Assembly: GCA_027621895.1 (NCBI GenBank)
Contig: JAQCAK010000035.1
Location: forward strand, 1 to 10,232
DNA length: 10,232 bases
Source of the DNA: Pseudomonadota bacterium
Lineage (GTDB): Bacteria; Pseudomonadota; Gammaproteobacteria; Pseudomonadales; Azotimanducaceae
Reading direction: 5' to 3'
Numbering within the stretch: position 1 is the stretch's first letter; each line of letters opens with the position of its first letter. The translations under genes and the position numbers were made by a program. Positions 1-6,876 of the stretch are shown piece after piece. Below the pieces are notes generated by a model, which saw nothing but the letters and a program-made list of their open reading frames with translations, was not told the origin of the DNA and did no database searches.

Positions 1-2942
1 CGATACACCGGCAGTGTGTCAGGGCCGCAACTGGCACCTCCCAGGCCTCTCTGGGCAGCATCCAGGCAAACATAGGTCTCGCTCCGCGGGCTGACCTCGT
101 AGGTGTGCCAGGCCCCTGTCAGTATCTCGTGAGGATAGTGGCTGGCGGAGGCTTCAAGCAGTTGCTCGCTGTCGAACACCAGCCGTCCGGCATCGTCCGC
201 AACAGCGATCCAGCGTACATCAGTCAGGTTGCCATGTTCCTGCGGCAGTATGTAGGGCACATACTGGTCGGTGACACTGGCACGGTGATGTCGTAACTGA
301 CCGGACTGTTTTCGGTCGCTGTAGGTTTCGTGGGGTCCCCTCCCATACCAGTCCAGCTGTTCAAACCCTGCCGGCAGACACCAGCGAACCCCCACTCTTG
401 GCAGGTCCCGAATGCGCCTGGGGATCCGGTACCGATGTCGGATGGAGACCTGTTCCCGGCTGAAGCTGAACCAGGTCCTGAAAGCGATACTGCCCATTGG
501 CGTCTCGCTGGTGGCGTCCACCATGATGTCCGTGCCGGATATGCCCGGCTTCAGGCGATACTGCCATGTCAGCTGATCCAGGCCGCTGGCCCGCCAGATA
601 CCGAGTGCCTTATGGTCCTGGCCTGACCAGCCCTTAATACCATCGTTGTCCGTGGGCGCTCGCCAGAGATTCGGTACGAGAGGTGACTCGATGGTCGTAC
701 CATGCAGGTCCCAGGCCGCCAGCTGCTGGTCTTCGAAGATAAAAATGCCGCAGTCATTCTCGATTTTGTTTTTCTGCCTGGCTGTAGCCGGCCCTCGCCG
801 CCGGGGACGATGCGGTTGGTACGTGCCACCAAGCGCAATCTGATCCCAGGCTACGAGATGCCCCTTCTCTGCCCAGGGTTGCGTTTCGAGCAGCCTGAAC
901 TCAAATATCACCGAGGTTTCAACGCGCTGCCTGCGTGGGCCCGTATCGAGGCTGAACGTTTCCTGGTAACCCGGGGGCGTGCGGAAACGGGGCAGGTGGC
1001 CCTGGCGGATGGTTTCACCGTTCTGCAACAGTGACCAGGAAACGGCATACCTGCCGAGGTCGACGAAGTCATGCTTGTTTGTGACCTCGTAAGTGTCGCC
1101 CCTGATGTGTCTGACGGTCACCGGCTGGATGACTTTCTTGTACTCGATCAGTGAGGAATGGGGGGTGCGGTCAGGCCAGCAGAGCCCATCACAGACGAAA
1201 TTCAGATCATGCCGGTCCTCGCCGAAATCACCGCCGTAGGCCCAGTAGGGAATACCATTGGCTTCTGCCCGCAGGCCATGATCAACCCATTCCCAGATAA
1301 AGCCGCCCTGCAGACCGTGCCAGGTTTCGACAGCGTTCCAGTACTCGGCGAGATTGCCGCAGCTGTTGCCCATCGCATGGGCGAATTCACACATGATCAG
1401 GGGCCGTGGATCGTCTGACGTGCTGGCATGACGAACAATGTCTTCAACGGAAGGGTACATGGGACAGATCAGGTCTGTGCCGTGGCGATTGTCATTCCAT
1501 TGATCCCTGACGCCCTGCTCACAGATCGCGGGTTCATTGTGCACGGGTCTTGACGGGTCATATTCACGTATCCAGGCAGTCATGGCCATGTGATTGGGAC
1601 CAAAACCGGTCTCATTGCCGACGCTCCAGGCGATAATGCAGGGATGGTTTTTGTCCCGCTCAACCATACGCAGACCCCTGGCCAGGAACTGGCTGGCCCA
1701 GAACGGATCCTGCCCGAGCTGCGCGTAGTGATGGTGGGCTTCCAGGTTAGCCTCGTCGATGACGTACATGCCGAGTTCATCGCACAGCTGATAGAACACG
1801 GGGTCATTGGGGTAGTGACTTGTTCGGATCGCATTGATGTTGTGCTGTTTCATGACCAGGATATCCTGGCGAATCCGTTCGCGACTCATCACCTTGCCGG
1901 TCACATCGTCATGGTCGTGCCGGTTGACACCGCGAATCAACACGGCAACGTTGTTGACCAGCAGTTCACGATCCCTGATCCGGATATCGCGGAAGCCGAT
2001 CGCCAGCGAGATCTGTTGCAGCACACGGCCCTGATCGTCCGTCAAGGTGACCTGCAGCCGGTACAGCACGGGTGTCTCCGCTGACCAGGGCGTGACCTTT
2101 CGGGGCCTGCTTTCAATCTCCAGTGAAGGTCCTTTGCCGGTGACGGCCTGGAAGTTTGTTTTCTCGACGCTGGCCTGCAGGGGTGCAGCGAAAACGCGAC
2201 GTCCCTTCGGATCAAGAAGCTGCAGTTCCACCCGGTGGCCCAGGGTGTTGCGATTCTCGTCACCGAGGCGGATGGTCGCCCGGAGCTGGCCTTCTGCCGT
2301 GCAGGGGTCGTAGCCGGGCCTGACGAAAATGTCGCGGATGTAGACCCTCGGCGTCCGGTACAGGTAGACCTCCCGATGAATGCCGGCGTGCCACCACTGG
2401 TCCTGGTCTTCCAGATAGCTCGCATCAGAGAACCGCAGGACTTTCAGCTGAAGCTGATTGGTACCGGCGACCAGGCAGGGAGTCAGATCGAACTCGCTCG
2501 GCAGCCTCGAGTCCTTCGAAAACCCAACCTCCTGGCCGTTGCAGTAGAGGTAGTAGCAGCTTTCGACGCCGCCGATGTGCAGGACGACCCGCTCTTTCAG
2601 CCAGGCCGGCTTGATTGAAAACTCCCGCCGGTACAGGGCGGCAGGGTTCGTCGCGGGCATCCACGGAGGCTCATTGCGGAAAGGCATCAATACGTTCGTA
2701 TAGATAGGCCGGTCCTCGGGGACTCGCTCGTCCATGGTCCAGAGACCGGGGACAGAAACCTCAATCCAGCCGTTGTCAGGGATGGCGCTGCTGTCTTCGG
2801 GAACAAGGTCCGGATGGCTGAACCGGGCAAACGCCCAGGTACCTTCGAGTCGAAGAACATCCCCGGCGGGCAGATCAAAAGACGACCTCGCCGGTAAACG
2901 GCCATAACCGGTGACTTCAGGGTTTTCCCAGTGCTTGTGCAT
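1..2942 (-). CDS. lacZ: Beta-galactosidase, GH2 LacZ type (3' end cut by window edge)
   Basis: Hydrolyses terminal beta-galactosides, probably in the cytoplasm because there is no signal peptide. One open frame of 980 codons runs from ATG at 2942 to the left edge without a stop; I checked the frame at several points. Order: N-terminal sugar-binding domain (about 40-215, with YTNV, DSRLPSEFDL and SYLEDQD as in E. coli LacZ), Ig-like domain (about 220-320), TIM barrel with GVNRHDHD, RTSHYPND, acid/base E444 in GNETG and nucleophile E519 in MCEFAHAMGNS, then the small-chain domain from about 720 with RAPTDNDG and WYGRGPHETY. Judged by alignment to E. coli LacZ (1023 residues), only about 20-30 residues are missing. 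The final visible stretch reads GASCGPDT, so Cys replaces the position of E. coli W999; I recall this variant from other non-enteric LacZ proteins. An AGGAG site sits 4 bases before the start. It lies downstream of the MFS gene on the same strand. Confidence 0.95.
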   Translation of the reverse strand, partial: MHKHWENPEVTGYGRLPARSSFDLPAGDVLRLEGTWAFARFSHPDLVPEDSSAIPDNGWIEVSVPGLWTMDERVPEDRPIYTNVLMPFRNEPPWMPATNPAALYRREFSIKPAWLKERVVLHIGGVESCYYLYCNGQEVGFSKDSRLPSEFDLTPCLVAGTNQLQLKVLRFSDASYLEDQDQWWHAGIHREVYLYRTPRVYIRDIFVRPGYDPCTAEGQLRATIRLGDENRNTLGHRVELQLLDPKGRRVFAAPLQASVEKTNFQAVTGKGPSLEIESRPRKVTPWSAETPVLYRLQVTLTDDQGRVLQQISLAIGFRDIRIRDRELLVNNVAVLIRGVNRHDHDDVTGKVMSRERIRQDILVMKQHNINAIRTSHYPNDPVFYQLCDELGMYVIDEANLEAHHHYAQLGQDPFWASQFLARGLRMVERDKNHPCIIAWSVGNETGFGPNHMAMTAWIREYDPSRPVHNEPAICEQGVRDQWNDNRHGTDLICPMYPSVEDIVRHASTSDDPRPLIMCEFAHAMGNSCGNLAEYWNAVETWHGLQGGFIWEWVDHGLRAEANGIPYWAYGGDFGEDRHDLNFVCDGLCWPDRTPHSSLIEYKKVIQPVTVRHIRGDTYEVTNKHDFVDLGRYAVSWSLLQNGETIRQGHLPRFRTPPGYQETFSLDTGPRRQRVETSVIFEFRLLETQPWAEKGHLVAWDQIALGGTYQPHRPRRRGPATARQKNKIENDCGIFIFEDQQLAAWDLHGTTIESPLVPNLWRAPTDNDGIKGWSGQDHKALGIWRASGLDQLTWQYRLKPGISGTDIMVDATSETPMGSIAFRTWFSFSREQVSIRHRYRIPRRIRDLPRVGVRWCLPAGFEQLDWYGRGPHETYSDRKQSGQLRHHRASVTDQYVPYILPQEHGNLTDVRWIAVADDAGRLVFDSEQLLEASASHYPHEILTGAWHTYEVSPRSETYVCLDAAQRGLGGASCGPDTLPVY

Positions 2943-3062
2943 GACTCTCCTGCATCACCTGTTCACTGTCCCGGACCTGCAGGTGAAAAGATTGATGGGG
3001 TCGGCCATCGCCAGGATCATGATTGCCGCTGCGGGCGTCATCCCGCATCCAGATTCATTATG

Positions 3063-3068
3063 AGTATA
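3063..3068 (-). promoter_or_regulatory. Possible -10 box for lacZ
   Basis: The minus strand reads TATACT here, five of six matches to the sigma-70 consensus. It lies about 120 bases upstream of the lacZ start, which would give a long leader. No recognisable -35 element is found 16-18 bases upstream, so an activator would be needed or the match is chance. Confidence 0.2.
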
Positions 3069-3101
3069 GCGATTCGCTCCCTCGCGCTCGATAGTCTGCA
3101 A

Positions 3102-3131
3102 CGTTTGTTGCAGGTACGTTTGTTACAGGTA
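3102..3131. repeat. Tandem 15-bp direct repeat, one mismatch
   Basis: Two adjacent copies, 3102-3116 and 3117-3131, read CGTTTGTTGCAGGTA and CGTTTGTTACAGGTA; only the ninth base differs. The first copy overlaps the CTGCAA-N6-TTGCAG dyad at 3096-3113. The pair lies upstream of the possible lacZ -10 box and just beyond the 3' end of the MFS gene. It may be a pair of binding sites for a regulator; no regulator gene is visible in the window. Confidence 0.5.
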
Positions 3132-3165
3132 TCTTTGGGTTAGATAGCTGGATGCAGGGGACGGT

Positions 3166-4446
3166 TCAGTCCAGGTACTTGTAGGCTGGCACGTTGTACA
3201 GCACCAGTACCAGCAGGATCAGGCCAACGGCAGAGACACCGACCGCCCACTGTGGGCCGAACAGGTCTGCCATGATGCTGATGGGATAAACGGAAATCGA
3301 GAGCACCGACATCTCCAGCATGTAGATGCTCATGACACGACCGCGGAACTCGTCGCCCACATAGGACTGTATCAGGACGTTGGACAATGACATCCGGGCG
3401 GCCTGGCCCAGCCCGACAAATGTCAGCAGCAGAACGGAAAGCCAGTAGTTTGTCGATAGCGCAAAACCCAGCAGCGCCACGCCCATGATGAAACCGCCGT
3501 ACAGAAGAATCCGGGCGCGTCGCCGATTCGGCAGTGAAGCGATCAGCAGGGAGCCTGCCAGTGAACCCACTCCTGAAATAGAGATCAGCAGACCCAGCTG
3601 GTCGGGTCCTGCACCCAGGACGTCCTTGGCGAAACCGGGCAGGAGCATGAAGTAGGTCAGGCTGAAAAAAACCATCAGGAAATTGCACCCCAGCAGCATG
3701 AAAATGACGGGTGTCTGCAATACGTAGCGAAAACCATGGCCCAGTTCGACAAGAAAGGGGCCGTGTACCTCGCTGCTGGCAGGGTTGTCGCTGACGCGGA
3801 CCTTGAACAGGGCAATAACCGCAAACAGGTATAGACCTGACATCACCAGGTAAACCCACTTGGCTGGATCAATATAGCCATGTCCACCGCCCAGCGCTGC
3901 GACCAGCCCGCCAGCCAGTCCGGGCAGGAGCAGCCTGGCTGTGTTCATGCCGGAAGTATTCAAGGCAATGGCGTTGGTCAGCAGGTCAAGTCCCACCACA
4001 TCCTTGGTGAGCGCCTGCCTGGATGGCATCATGGCGTTCATGACCAGACCCTGCAGTACCGAGGCAGCCAGCAGATGTTCAAACAGCAGCGAGCCTTCCG
4101 CAATGAGCCAGGCAATCCAAAGTGTCACCAGCATGTTGCAGATGCCCGCGGCCTGTATGACGTGGGTCTTTTGACGGACCCTGTCTGCGACGACACCGCC
4201 CAGCGGCGCTGCCAGCAAACCAACAAGCCCACCGGCCGCCGTCATCCAACCGAGCTTTTCGTAGCTCCCCGTGATTTCGAAAACCAGCCAGCCTCGAATG
4301 AACATCTGGATATTCATGGAAGCAAAGTTGCCGAATGTACTGGCGAAGAACCATCGGAAGTTGCGTATTGCAAAGGCTTTGAAAGTACTGTGCCATCGAC
4401 CCTGCTGGCGTAGCCCTGGGTCTGGTTGCTGGTTTACAGTACTCAT
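3166..4446 (-). CDS. MFS transporter, MFS_3/EntS-like
   Basis: Predicted 426-residue inner-membrane permease with the expected size and about 12 hydrophobic segments. The loop 2-3 MFS signature appears as GGVVADRVRQKT at residues 83-94, and DEFRGRVMSIY at 365-375 is a motif typical of the MFS_3 (EntS/transmembrane secretion effector) subfamily. Characterised members such as EntS are drug/proton-type exporters, but many members are uncharacterised, so the substrate and direction of transport are open. The gene precedes lacZ on the minus strand and is divergent from the sulfatase. Import or efflux of a sugar or sugar sulfate is only inferred from those neighbours. ATG at 4446 fits the conserved N-terminal length, but no good Shine-Dalgarno sequence precedes it: an AGAAGG lies 14 bases away and a TATACT hexamer is only 6 bases upstream, which raises the possibility of a leaderless transcript. 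Confidence 0.9.
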   Translation of the reverse strand: MSTVNQQPDPGLRQQGRWHSTFKAFAIRNFRWFFASTFGNFASMNIQMFIRGWLVFEITGSYEKLGWMTAAGGLVGLLAAPLGGVVADRVRQKTHVIQAAGICNMLVTLWIAWLIAEGSLLFEHLLAASVLQGLVMNAMMPSRQALTKDVVGLDLLTNAIALNTSGMNTARLLLPGLAGGLVAALGGGHGYIDPAKWVYLVMSGLYLFAVIALFKVRVSDNPASSEVHGPFLVELGHGFRYVLQTPVIFMLLGCNFLMVFFSLTYFMLLPGFAKDVLGAGPDQLGLLISISGVGSLAGSLLIASLPNRRRARILLYGGFIMGVALLGFALSTNYWLSVLLLTFVGLGQAARMSLSNVLIQSYVGDEFRGRVMSIYMLEMSVLSISVYPISIMADLFGPQWAVGVSAVGLILLVLVLYNVPAYKYLD

Positions 4447-4460
4447 GACGCGAGTATAAA
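4433..4460 (+). promoter_or_regulatory. Sigma-70-like promoter for the sulfatase gene
   Basis: TTTACA at 4433-4438 and TATAAA at 4455-4460 are separated by 16 bases, each matching five of six consensus positions. Transcription would begin near 4467, giving a leader of about 25 bases that includes AAAGGA at 4477-4482. The -35 box and much of the spacer lie inside the first codons of the divergent MFS gene. Confidence 0.5.
4453..4458 (-). promoter_or_regulatory. Possible -10 box for the MFS gene, overlapping the sulfatase -10
   Basis: The minus strand reads TATACT, sharing four base pairs with the TATAAA box of the divergent promoter. It ends 6 bases before the MFS ATG, so initiation at the usual distance would fall at or near the start codon. 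The -35 position reads CCTTTG, a poor match. If both boxes are used, polymerase could not bind both at once. Confidence 0.3.
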
Positions 4461-4491
4461 CCTTCTACCCAGGGGCAAAGGATCCATTGAT

Positions 4492-6015
4492 ATGATGAAG
4501 AAGCCGTCCAAAGTTGTTGTGGTGCTGCTCGACAGTCTTAATCGACACATGCTCGGTGCCTATGGCGGTCGGGAGTTCGAAACCCCGGCGCTGGACCGCC
4601 TGGCGGCCAGATCCCTGCGCTTCGAGAAACACTATACGGGCTCGTTGCCCTGTATGCCGGCGCGCCATGACATTCTTGTTGGCGCCATGGATTTTCTGTG
4701 GCGTCCCTGGGGCTCCATCGAGCTGTGGGAACGTCCCATTACGCATTACCTGCGCCTTGAGCAGATACCCACGATGCTGTTCAGCGATCATCCTCATCTG
4801 TTCGAAACCGGCGGAGAAAACTACCACACGGACTTTATGGCCTGGGAATACCTTCGGGGACATGAGGGTGACCCCTGGAAAACCCGCGCGGATCCCAGTT
4901 GGACCGGTACGCCGGCTCTGCCCGCTGCCCCCGGGGAACGAGGCGAGTATCCGTACAACCTGTCACGGACCTGGTTTCGTGAAGAGCTTGATTTTCCGGG
5001 TCCACGAACACTGAACTCAGCCGCCGACTGGTTATCCAGGCACGGGGATGCCCATGACAGTTTCCTCATGTTTGTCGACGAGTTCGATCCACATGAACCC
5101 TTCGATACACCCAGGCCCTGGGCGGGGATGTATGACCCCGACTGGCAGGAAGATCTGTTGATCTGGCCTCCCTATGCGGTGGGCGCTGTCGGGAAAGGGA
5201 TCATTACCGAGCGTGAGGGCAGGCAGATCAGGGCCAACTATGGCGCCAAGCTGAGCATGATCGATCACTGGTTCGGTAAACTGCTGGACGTGATGGACCG
5301 GGATAACCGGTGGGACGACACGCTGCTGGTGTTGTGTACGGATCATGGTCATTACCTGGGTGAAAAGGATATCTGGGGTAAACCCAGGGTTCCCCAGTAT
5401 GAGACCCTGGGACACACCCCGCTCATGATCGCCGCGCCAGGCGTCGAGCCCGGCGTCTGCAGCGCCCTGACCACGAACGTGGATATCAATGCGACACTCG
5501 CAGACCTGTTTGATGTTGAAGTCCAGTACCGCAGCCACGGTGTTTCCATGTTGCCACTGCTGGAAGACCCCGGCGCCAGCATTCGGGAATACGCGCTCGG
5601 TGGCATTTTTGGCCAGTGGGTGCAGGTAACCGATGGAACCACCAAGTACATGCGTGCCCCTGAGGGAAGCGGCTTCCCGCTTTCCATGTGGTCAAACAGG
5701 TGGTCGACCATGCCCGTCCATGCCATGCCCCGGCTTCGACTGCCGGACCCGGACAGCCGTGCATTCCTGGACAATATGCCGGGAACGGATATACCCGTGA
5801 TCAGGCAACCTTTCCAGGCAGGGGACCTGCTGCCTTTCTGGTCGGTGGGTCCGGCCATCGGGGATCATCAGCTGTACTCACTGCCGGAGGATCCCCTGGA
5901 GGAAGTCAATCGGGTCGGGGATCCCCTGGAGGCACAGATGAAATCGCTGCTGCGGCACGCCCTGGCTGACGTCGAGGCCCCGGAAGAGCAGTTCCAGCGA
6001 CTGGGGCTCAGCTGA
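4492..6015 (+). CDS. Type I sulfatase (alkaline phosphatase superfamily), cytoplasmic
   Basis: Predicted 507-residue sulfatase that would hydrolyse a sulfate ester using a formylglycine made from C54. The signature C-x-P-x-R is present as CMPAR at 54-58. D14 in the first strand (LLDSLN) and D284-H285 in CTDHGH are the expected metal-site residues; K297 or nearby lies in the following GEKDIWGKP segment. The C-terminal LYSLPEDPLEEVNR matches the usual 'LYDL..DP.E..NL' end of sulfatases. Only one Asp is present where classical arylsulfatases have an Asp pair. There is no signal peptide, so it should act in the cytoplasm. An in-frame ATG at 4426 exists, but I chose 4492 because AAAGGA lies 9 bases upstream and the family fold begins at once; the upstream start would lie within the divergent MFS gene. 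The Cys form needs a formylglycine-generating enzyme, not seen here. Phosphonate monoester hydrolase activity is an alternative. Confidence 0.9.
   Translation: MMKKPSKVVVVLLDSLNRHMLGAYGGREFETPALDRLAARSLRFEKHYTGSLPCMPARHDILVGAMDFLWRPWGSIELWERPITHYLRLEQIPTMLFSDHPHLFETGGENYHTDFMAWEYLRGHEGDPWKTRADPSWTGTPALPAAPGERGEYPYNLSRTWFREELDFPGPRTLNSAADWLSRHGDAHDSFLMFVDEFDPHEPFDTPRPWAGMYDPDWQEDLLIWPPYAVGAVGKGIITEREGRQIRANYGAKLSMIDHWFGKLLDVMDRDNRWDDTLLVLCTDHGHYLGEKDIWGKPRVPQYETLGHTPLMIAAPGVEPGVCSALTTNVDINATLADLFDVEVQYRSHGVSMLPLLEDPGASIREYALGGIFGQWVQVTDGTTKYMRAPEGSGFPLSMWSNRWSTMPVHAMPRLRLPDPDSRAFLDNMPGTDIPVIRQPFQAGDLLPFWSVGPAIGDHQLYSLPEDPLEEVNRVGDPLEAQMKSLLRHALADVEAPEEQFQRLGLS
5889..5932 (+). repeat. Direct repeat GGATCCCCTGGAGG within the sulfatase gene
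   Basis: Identical 14-base copies at 5889-5902 and 5919-5932, 30 bases apart, encode the similar peptides EDPLEE and GDPLEA, exactly ten residues apart in the C-terminal sulfatase tail. This may be a small in-frame duplication or chance from a repeated D-P-L-E motif. Confidence 0.6.
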
Positions 6016-6054
6016 CCGATAGCTGGTCGCGTGAAGATTCTGCTGCCGGGGCTT

Positions 6055-6876
6055 TTACCGCTTCACATCGATGACCCTGACCCTGACATTGTCGATGGTG
6101 TCGGATGCCGAGAGCGGCCAGCCCGGATATAAACCGCGGCTGGCACCGGCTTCCAGGGCACCTGTACGCAGCTGCCTGCGGACAGGCTCACCATTGATGG
6201 TCGCTTCGAAGTCAACCAGCGCGCTGCTGATCCGCAGGCCGGAACGGTTGGTAATCTGGCTGTAGAACTGGCCTTTGCGAAGACTCGACTGCGCCTCGAA
6301 GTACTTGTCAGGGTTATCTTCCAGATCCAGGTTGATGTAGTTTTGCCGGGCGGCATCGGCCAGCGCGCCACCGGCACCGGCGACCTGGGCGAAATAGTTT
6401 TTGGCGCTGTCCCGGTCGCCTGCAAGCAGCGAAAGCTGCCCCAGTTCGTTGGTGGCCGTTGCCGTGGGTAACAGGCTGTTGCTGCGGGTCAGGTCTGATC
6501 TGGCGCTTTCGCGATCACCCACCCTGGAATACGACAGGCCCCTGCCCAGGTAGTAGTTATAGTATTCAGGATCGCGGGCCAGCGCCTCGGTGTAGTCGCT
6601 GATCGCGGCCTGATAGTTCTTCTTTGAAAGTTCGATACCCGCCTTCTGGCCATAAAACCGGGCTTCCCGGGGCTCGAGGGCAATAGCCTTGTTGATGCGG
6701 GACAGGGCAACATCGTATTCACCATCTGCCGCCAGGGTCCGGGCCTGATCGAATGCCCGATAGGCTTCTTCCCGGGAAGCCAGGTATCGCAGCTGCTGCT
6801 GATAGGGCTCTCTGCCCAGGACAAGATCCCCCGTGTGTGCGGCCTTGAGTGCAGCGCTGGTCTCTGCGTTTTTCAT
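6055..6876 (-). CDS. TPR-repeat C-terminal part of the M48 protease
   Basis: Open frame of 273 residues if started at the ATG at 6876; the same frame carries protease homology upstream to 6969. It has about four TPR units between residues 45 and 165 (for example GEYDVALSRINKAIALEP, NYQAAISDYTEALARDP, GDRESARSDLTRSNSLLP), then a charged linker and a beta-rich tail (about 200-273, with DFEATINGEPV and NVRVRVIDVKR). In BepA-like proteases the TPR region packs against the catalytic domain and binds outer-membrane partners. There is no signal peptide of its own, so a separately made protein would stay in the cytoplasm; this argues that it is a displaced C-terminus and not an independent gene. It ends 40 bases from the convergent sulfatase, with no convincing terminator between. 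Confidence 0.75.
   Translation of the reverse strand: MKNAETSAALKAAHTGDLVLGREPYQQQLRYLASREEAYRAFDQARTLAADGEYDVALSRINKAIALEPREARFYGQKAGIELSKKNYQAAISDYTEALARDPEYYNYYLGRGLSYSRVGDRESARSDLTRSNSLLPTATATNELGQLSLLAGDRDSAKNYFAQVAGAGGALADAARQNYINLDLEDNPDKYFEAQSSLRKGQFYSQITNRSGLRISSALVDFEATINGEPVRRQLRTGALEAGASRGLYPGWPLSASDTIDNVRVRVIDVKR

Larger units (their letters stand above)
2943..3165. promoter_or_regulatory. Intergenic leader between MFS gene and lacZ, several small dyads
   Basis: This 223-base gap separates two genes on the minus strand and holds no convincing gene. It contains a TCACCTG/CAGGTGA inverted repeat (2955-2961 and 2980-2986) directly upstream of the lacZ ribosome binding site, a TGCGGG/CCCGCA hairpin (3030-3047), a CTGCAA/TTGCAG dyad (3096-3113) and a 15-base tandem repeat (3102-3131). 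On the minus strand a TATACT hexamer at 3063-3068 could be a -10 box, but I see no good -35 at the usual distance. The length and density of repeats suggest that lacZ has its own control in addition to any readthrough from the MFS gene. This is inference. Confidence 0.4.

Noticed and set aside
105..2618. Plus- and minus-strand open frames across the left third, for example plus 1590-2084 and minus 2042-2425
   Set aside because: They are shadows of the continuous beta-galactosidase frame, which has clear GH2 motifs throughout; the apparent lack of a long gene arises only because its stop lies beyond the window edge.
2931..3143. Small plus-strand open frame in the MFS-lacZ gap ending in a repeated LLQV
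   Set aside because: No ribosome binding site or similarity to known proteins; the repeat is explained by the 15-bp DNA tandem repeat.
3880..4413. A 177-codon plus-strand open frame inside the MFS gene
   Set aside because: Low-complexity antisense translation with no recognisable domain; the minus frame encodes a clear 12-TM transporter.
4426..4491. Upstream ATG for the sulfatase at 4426
   Set aside because: It overlaps the MFS start and the -35/-10 boxes, has no ribosome binding site, and adds residues before the conserved fold.
6016..6066. Possible bidirectional terminator between sulfatase and M48-TPR (GTGAAG/CTTCAC and GACC/GGTC arms)
   Set aside because: Arms are short or widely spaced and no T run follows on either strand.
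6873..6876. ATGA overlap as evidence of a genuine two-gene translationally coupled operon
   Set aside because: M48 homology continues upstream of the ATG in the second frame, and the second piece lacks an export signal.
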